Below are positions 1 through 6,900 of a stretch of DNA of 14,283 bases, one piece after another (positions within the stretch are counted from its first letter, which is position 1; every line of letters begins with the position of its first letter). The stretch is from an uncultured Porphyromonadaceae bacterium. GTDB lineage: Bacteria; Bacteroidota; Bacteroidia; Bacteroidales; Muribaculaceae. The DNA lies in NCBI GenBank assembly GCA_947175225.1, contig CAMWLX010000042.1, positions 1 through 14,283 of the forward strand, given 5' to 3'. The notes beneath the pieces were generated by a model, which had not been told where the DNA came from, made no database searches, and saw nothing but the letters and a program-made list of their open reading frames with translations. The position numbers and the translations under genes were made by a program.

Positions 1-904
1 TCGAAGGCACATTGTCCCAGCCCGAGAATACGAAACCTTCCTTGACGGGGACTGCTTCTGGGGTGATTGCCTCGCCGTATGCAACGGTATATTCCTTGTA
101 GACATTGCCGTCTACAACGTAGGTCAACTTGTAATGGTTGACTGTGTAGCTGCCGACGATCTCAATGTCATTTGCCGGCATTGTCTCCGGAACATCCTGC
201 CACCCGGCGAATGTGTAGCCCTCCTTTTCCGGGGCATCCGGAGTTACAATCGGAGTTGCATATTCAACTATATTTTCCCCGAATTTTTCTCCGTCAATAT
301 AAAAAGAAGCTGTATAGCTCAACACCTTAAACAAAGCAGTGAACGTCAAGTCTTCAGCAGGAACAACCTCAACCAACTGAGGATCCCAGCCTATGAATTC
401 ATGACCTTCCTTGACAGGATCGTCTGGCACTTGAAGTGGATCTCCAAAATATTGGTACGTCTCGGAGACATTGCCATCTACAACAAAAGAGATTTTATAT
501 TGATTTAACCCTTTTATGACCAGCGGACTACTTGGGAAACCAACAGAAGTGTCGGAAACAAAATCCAATGTAGACACACATCTAAGTTGACTACCTGTAA
601 GCTTATCAACAATTTTGAAATTGACAACTTCACCACTTGGCGAGTTACTGCGGATTCGCAAATATCCATACTGATTTCCAGCAGCCTCCTTGACCTCCAT
701 AATGCCTCTGCATTCTTCACCAATAAATGCAGCCACATCATAATTGCCCAGATCAGCATTCTCAACGCCGTCGATTTCGAGCTTCACATACGCCGTCATG
801 TCGTATTGATAGTCGTAGGGATTGAACGACCAATCGTTGTCTGCAAACGACGATAACGAAATCGTAATCAATAAGCTCAACAGCAAATATATTTTATTTT
901 TCAT
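1..904 (-). CDS. Secreted protein with InlB-type B-repeats, partial (C-terminus beyond left edge)
   Basis: The reading frame starts at the ATG at 904-902 and stays open for 301 codons to the left edge, so the C-terminus is missing. Residues 1-21 form a signal peptide (Lys-rich start, Leu/Ile-rich core, cleavage probably after SSFA). Residues about 25-131 form a beta-rich domain with the motif AFIGEECRGI at 59-68. The same domain type occurs near the C-terminus of the upstream 2681-residue protein. From residue 136 there are tandem repeats of about 61 residues, each with a (V/I)DG strand, a KEG(Y/F/H)xFxGW core and a P-(A/E)-(N/E)-D turn. This is the InlB B-repeat / Listeria-Bacteroides repeat pattern, common in surface proteins and adhesins. 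Two repeats are complete and the third is cut. The gene lies 60 bases downstream of its neighbour, behind a hairpin. An adhesin-like or surface-binding role is inferred from the repeats only; no catalytic motif is visible. A C-terminal sorting tail may lie outside the window. Confidence 0.88.
   Translation of the reverse strand, partial: MKNKIYLLLSLLITISLSSFADNDWSFNPYDYQYDMTAYVKLEIDGVENADLGNYDVAAFIGEECRGIMEVKEAAGNQYGYLRIRSNSPSGEVVNFKIVDKLTGSQLRCVSTLDFVSDTSVGFPSSPLVIKGLNQYKISFVVDGNVSETYQYFGDPLQVPDDPVKEGHEFIGWDPQLVEVVPAEDLTFTALFKVLSYTASFYIDGEKFGENIVEYATPIVTPDAPEKEGYTFAGWQDVPETMPANDIEIVGSYTVNHYKLTYVVDGNVYKEYTVAYGEAITPEAVPVKEGFVFSGWDNVPS
2..499 (-). repeat. Tandem InlB-type B-repeats (two complete, one cut)
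   Basis: These bases encode residues 136-301 of the partial gene. Repeat starts at residues 136, 197 and 258 give a 61-residue (183-base) period; the spacing of the KEG core differs by one codon between repeats. Repeats 1 and 3 are closer to each other in DNA than to repeat 2. Bases 101-118 and 467-484 differ at one position, and 35-46 and 404-415 are identical. The middle repeat shares the protein pattern but less of the base sequence. Confidence 0.8.
512..832 (-). other. Beta-rich domain shared with the upstream giant protein
   Basis: This encodes residues about 25-131 of the partial InlB-repeat protein. It aligns by eye with residues about 2535-2627 of the neighbouring giant protein. Shared features in order are an extended strand with alternating hydrophobics, an A(F/M)(I/V)G(E/N)EC(R/K)GI motif, a YG(Y/D) strand region, a hydrophobic V-x-F-x-I strand followed by a TG turn, and a closing P-x-V-I strand. 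I do not know a family name for it. In Bacteroidota proteins of this kind it is, to my memory, often placed beside B-repeats or C-terminal tails. Confidence 0.6.
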
Positions 905-918
905 GTTAAACCGATTTA

Positions 919-954
919 CAGTGGCCGAAGGCTGAACCGAATCTTCGGCCACTG
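919..954 (-). promoter_or_regulatory. Perfect 12-bp hairpin in the 60-base gap between the giant gene and the InlB-repeat gene
   Basis: Bases 919-930 (cagtggccgaag) and 943-954 (cttcggccactg) are exact reverse complements separated by a 12-base loop. The stem has 8 of 12 G/C pairs. It begins 10 bases after the stop codon of the upstream gene and ends 14 bases before the next ATG. The bases after the stem on the transcribed strand are not a T-run, so a classical intrinsic terminator is not well supported. Partial attenuation, transcript processing or protection, or control of ribosome access are the alternatives. Confidence 0.6.
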
Positions 955-964
955 AATATTAATG

Positions 965-3900
965 TTACTTTACAAGAACTTTTCTACCATCAATGATATA
1001 AATACCAGGAGCAAGAGACTTAATTGACTCGAAATCTGCATCGTCATCAATAAGGATTCCGCTTGGAGTATAAATCTTCATCATGTGGGTCTCGCCAGAA
1101 ACGGAATTCAAGCCGTTAGCGTCTCCTACATTGATTACATACGGCACCTTGCGACTACCAACTATGTCGTTGCGGAATTCAATAGAATCAGAGCTAATGA
1201 AAGTCTCACCGGTAGATCTATTTTCTATGACGAATGATACTGATACCGGATCATCTCCATATACAGTAAGATAGAACAGATCTCCTACCGGGACACTGAT
1301 ACCTTTACATTCATTGCCCACCATAGCATAAATGATATAATCTGAGCCCAATAGGCTATTATCGGCATCAGAAAGAGCTACAGTCATATTCATTGTGTTA
1401 GGGTTCTTATGGATATCCACTTCATCCAAATGACTAATACCTGCAACTTTTCTCATTGAGGCAATCGCAGCCGGATTGGTTTGAACGCTGAAATCAAGTG
1501 CAAGACGTTTGTCAGCTTCTGATTTATACAGGTATCCCAATCCAGGGTCGAGAGTCTGGATAGAACCTTGCCAATAGCCATCAGCATATTCGGCAAAACC
1601 TAACTGAGAAACGACAAAGTCTCCATCAGATGCATTTGCAATGGCGTCTTCCAAAGTTCTTGATTCGAAGTAAGGATATGAAATCCAGTTCCATCCGGCA
1701 TGAAGATCAATCGGACGCTGAGCCAAATCATAAAGGTGACCCTTGACAGTCTTTAGGAATGCGAGATTACTCTGTACCTTGTATGTCTGACCCGGATTGA
1801 AATTATCTACATCGCCGGTCATACCAAGAGAAGGATCAAGAATTGACTCGGAGAATTGTCCCAGGATGCGATAAGTCCTTGCATTGAAGTCGGCTGCGTC
1901 AATAGGCTCCATCAAATAAGAAGAAACCCAATTCCAACCTTCATAAATACTGAAAGTCTGACGATATAAATCACGCACGAACTCTGCAGCGACATCAGTA
2001 GATTCAGTCAATTCAAGATCAAGGATATTATCACCATCGACCTTTGAGCCATTTACAATCCAGTTCTTAAACAAGAAATCTTCATCAGGCACAGCTGTCA
2101 ATTTGACAGAATCGCCATAAAGGTAGACTCCGGTGCTTGCTCCTGAGATCTGACCTCCATCGAGGTCCTCGCGGACATTGAGATTGACTTTCTTTCTGGA
2201 GAACTTGGCAATCAAAGTAAGGTCGCCGACCATAGTTCTTGAGATAATAGTGTCGCTTGAAAGATATTCATCTCCAATATACCAAGCAGTGAAATCGTAA
2301 CCGGTTGCAGGCTTAGCCACAATGTCGGCAGTGTCTCCGTAAGTGATGTAATGTATTGAACCATCAACTTCGTCAGGGAGATACCCCGGAACACTGATCA
2401 CACCGCCATTCTTTGGCTGTATATCGACTCTCAGACGAGTAAGATTGTTGAAATACATGACCCAAGAAGCTTGCTTGCCATCCTTGCCTTTGAAGCCATC
2501 TACATCAACAATGTCGGCGGTCTGCACAGTAAGCACATTAAAGCCGTTGATTATTGAATCGTTGAGAGCAGAGAAGTCAAGCTTGAATGTCTTGTTGTCT
2601 TCAGTAGAGATGCCGATAAGGCCTACATTGCGAGGTTGGCCCTGAGTATAAAGGGTGATATCTTCAGAAGTGAATGTTTCAGGATCAATATGCTTATTAA
2701 ACATCACATTGACACTTTCGAGAGGCTTATCAAGAACAGTCCCTTCAGCCGGCACACCCTCAATGGAAACAACTTCGAGCTTCAATACAGGTATCGGATC
2801 GAAATTCAAGATATATGACTCGGAACCTTCTGCAATCTCGTCGGCAAAATGAATTCTGTGTTCATAGAGCGGATCTTTACCATCGCGCAGTGTGCGGTCG
2901 GTCAGCCAGAAATTACGCTCCGGCATCACAGCTCCATCGCTCTGGCGCACCACAGACTTCAACTGAGCCCTGCCATAAGTCGGGTCGAGGACATTTCCAT
3001 ATACCCAGCCATTGCCATCCGCCACCACAGAAAGTAGACATTCAGTGTCGGAAATCTTTTCGATTTCACAGGCAGCCGGAGTAGCCACAGGGAGAATATC
3101 GCCATTTGAGACATAGAGCATGTCAGGAGTGTCATTGGCATCAGTAAGATCGTTGGTCAAGAATCCAATTACATTGTCATCATTCAGACCTACCTTTATG
3201 CTTCTGATAAGCTCATGAATCGTCACATCTCCGAGCAAAGAGAGATCGGGATTGCCATAACTTGAGACGTGTGTTGCCTTTACATCATATTCTACGAAAT
3301 GCCCTAAGAGGTCGCTCGTAAACCACCACTGTGCATATGTTGTAGACTTAGCAGGAATATCACCGAAATCAGTAGCAACACTTCCACCAAGAGCGAGCGT
3401 CTTGTCGCCGCCATTCAGCTGGCTGCTCAGAAGATCAAGCTTAATAGCGAGACCCTTACGGTTGTCAACAATCTTTGGTTGCTGAGTGACCATTCGCACA
3501 TTCTTAGCATCCCCATATCCGGTATTGTTGATAAGCAAAGAGAATTCTGCTTCCTGTGAAGCTTCGACAACCTCAGTGAGAGGATCATCGCCTATTACAT
3601 CCCGCTGCATGAAATAAGTGAGGTCGAGATTTGGAGAAGGAGACACCGAGAGAGTGACCGGAGTCAGAGCACGTACAGCCTCACTTCCCGTGAACGGATC
3701 CAAATATGAAATGAATCCGCCAAAACTATATTTCTTCGGCTCAGTGAGAGCGGCATATTTAGTAGGGATGAAGAGGACAGTAGCCTGACCATCAGACTTT
3801 GAATCCAATCTCCAACCGGCTTCAAGATCAAGCGGACCTTCGAAGCCCACGAGAGATTCAGGAGCAGTCTGGAACTCATGAGATGTAGCAATCTTTCCGT

Positions 3901-6900
3901 CTTCATCTGCAACAGTCAGATAAAGCTTGAAATTCTCAATCGGCAAAGATTCATGACCATTTGAGACTTTCAAAGTGCCACGGAATGCCTCCCTTGTCAT
4001 GACCATATTTTGGCTGAATTGGAAGGTCACCGAAGAGCAGACAGAATTGCGCGACTCATTAAGGCTTGCCATTACAACATTTGTCTCATCGTTGAACATA
4101 TCGGGAAGTGATCCATAGCCACTATTGACTGAGAATTCAATCACTCGCGTGATCTCACGATAACACTTAACCACTCTATCAGTATTTACTACATTGGGGC
4201 TATCGATGCCATTCAATGTATTATAAATCCTTTGAGCAAAGATCTCATATTGCGCATTTGTGATATTTGAAGGCTTATATGGAGCAAGGCTTTCAGGATT
4301 GCCATCCCATTTCATCAATTGTGCCGATAAAATTGAAAGTTCCTCTTCAGAGACATGCATCCAAGAAGGATCTCCACAAATTTCAGCAGCAATTTCATAC
4401 ATTGCATTTATGGAATTGATCAATTGCGACAACTTATTGAGATATTCCTGCACGTAGGAAGGATATCCGGCTACAGAATCACCGTCCGGGAGACGTGATG
4501 CCAAAACCGCATCAATAGTAATATCAGATACAGAAGGGATATTGGAATCAGCCGAGCCGGAGACACAATCATCAAAGAGAGGCAGTATATAAAGACGGTA
4601 AAGACTTACCCATTCCACCAAGTCTTTCAAGACAGGGATATGCTGCAAGACACATCTCAATTGGCTATTTACATCGGCATTTCCAGAGACACAGTTTATC
4701 CGGTCTACGAAATCCAATGTCTGAGAAATGACAGGAATTTGCTTCACAAGTCCCGAAGTCATCTTGAAGAGGAAGCTATTCTGGCAGGGTTCGCAACCCT
4801 TGTCAGTGTCGACAACACCTGAAGGTATATTTGCAACGTATCCGCCGGAAGATCCTGCACTTGGACGTGTGCCCGGGCCTGATATGCCCCCTCCATATCC
4901 GCCGCCTCCACCTGAAGAGACAATCTCCACATTGGGGCAAGGACCGACTTGGATCGAAATATAATAATTGTGCCATTTGCGATCGAGACCGCAATCCCAG
5001 TAGTAAATAGTGCCAAAATAAGCGAGGCAAGGATCTTTTACAGAAACCTCAGTGACACCCAGACGAGTGACTTTCACAGGAATCTGGACACTCTGCCGGG
5101 CTGCAAGATTAAAGGCTTCAAAATGGCTCAGCTTTTCAAACTTATAGTTGACGAAATTGGAAGGAAGGATAAGATCCACATCCTCAGCAGTGATCAGGCC
5201 ATGGTTGACAAGCACAGCGTTGAATACGAGCGATTCCCCTTCCCGGAGGTTTTCAATGCCAAGATTGTCAGGAACAATGAGCTCGACAACGGGAACAGGG
5301 ACATTTACTTCATACTTGACTGTAGTGGTGATCTCATATTCATCTTCAATCTCAGTACGCTCTACAGTCCAATCTACATCAATACCCTTGACGCTGAGAT
5401 TTACGACGCGAGAAGTCACGACACCCGGATCGACAAGAATCCTTGCACTGTATGAGTCGCTGTGTCCATCTGCCGACACTTCCAAAGAGTAGTAACCTTC
5501 ATTGAGCACAACGCTATAAAGACCATCCTCTCCAGTGAGACCCTCAGCTACGAGGGCACCTGTATAAGGATTGGTAACCTTGACTTTCGCACCACTGACA
5601 TGAGGAGCACTTGTGGAATAGTAGGAATTTTCATCACACACATCCACCGTGAGAGTACCCGTAGCCTCAGAGACCGGGGTAATCTGAAATGGCATGACAA
5701 TATTTCTTCCCGACTCGCAATTTATGCTTATCTGGCCGGTAATAGCGCCGTTGAGAGGGAAATTATCTTTTGCAGAAATACGCAAGACAACGTCGGCTGA
5801 TTCATTTTGCTTCAGAGAAGCCATCTCTTTTGGAGTGGCGGGAGTGATCCAATCGGGAAGTGAGAAAGTGATCTTTCCGGTCTCACCCTTGCCTGTATTC
5901 ATTATAGTGAATGGGAATTCCCTGGGCGTGCCTTTAGTGACTGTAGTATTGATACGGTCGATATTTGCAGTCAAGACACTCTCTTCTGTCACACAATAGA
6001 AATATATGTCAGATACAAGACTTCCGCCCTCATCACTTGAGACTTGAATACGGAATTTCTCATAATTTTCACCACTGCTTAGACGGTCGCTGCTGACCTC
6101 ATACTTGACAGTATAAGTTTTTCCATTGTCATTAGACACAACTCCAAGTATCTTGACATCACAACCCTCCGGCTTATCGATCACTGTAGCAGTCACATTA
6201 TTCTGATCGAGGATGCCGGTATTGATGATGTCGAAAGATCCAATATAGTATTGGCCAAGAACAACATCAAATGATATCGCGACAGATTCTGTGCGCTTGA
6301 ATCCGTAGATGTCCATGGATGCCAGTTCGGCACGCGAATTCTCGCCGGGATAACATGCACCAATCACAAAATGACCTGTCTGGCCGTCGAATGGAGTATA
6401 CTCACAGCTGAAATTGCCATTGGCATCGCTCTTAGCAGCAATCGCCTTTCGATAACCGTCGTTTATGACATAGACTTCAATATCCTCATTGGCAATTCTC
6501 TTGCCAGACAAAACGCCGGATATCGACACCTTCTCCTGCGGCTGATAGATAGCCTTGTCAGTAGACAACGTGATACCAAATGGAGACACAGTTGCCACCT
6601 TAATGACATTGGATGAGTTGTTGGTGTAGACAAGTTCCTTGACACTCTTGTTTTCATTGACAATGGCAAAGATATCGTTGTCGCCGACAATCCCTTTAAT
6701 TACCACCGGACAAGTCAAAGAGAGGGTCGCACCGGGAGCCACACTTTGATTTGAATAGACAGAGCCAACTAAATTAGAAGTATTATTAGCGTATACGTTG
6801 ACCGGGACTCCGGCAGGGAGATCATAGGTGCCATCGTTGGCAATTACAATTTCCACTTCAATTTGCTCGTCGGCAAACACCCGAGATTCGGAAGCTGCAA

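Noticed and set aside
2..499. CRISPR array or other non-coding direct repeats
   Set aside because: The repetition follows a 183-base coding period with codon-level divergence and encodes InlB-type repeats.
514..765. Minus-strand frame of 83 codons
   Set aside because: It lies in another frame inside the InlB-repeat gene that starts at 904, whose own frame has a signal peptide and repeats.
919..954. Intrinsic terminator
   Set aside because: The stem is strong but is followed by taaatcggtttaac on the transcribed strand, not a T-run, so I list it as an undefined regulatory hairpin.
4826..4921. Frameshift or assembly error at the Gly-rich stretch of the giant gene
   Set aside because: The frame is continuous through the stretch and the protein on both sides has sensible domain patterns, so a natural hinge is the simpler reading.
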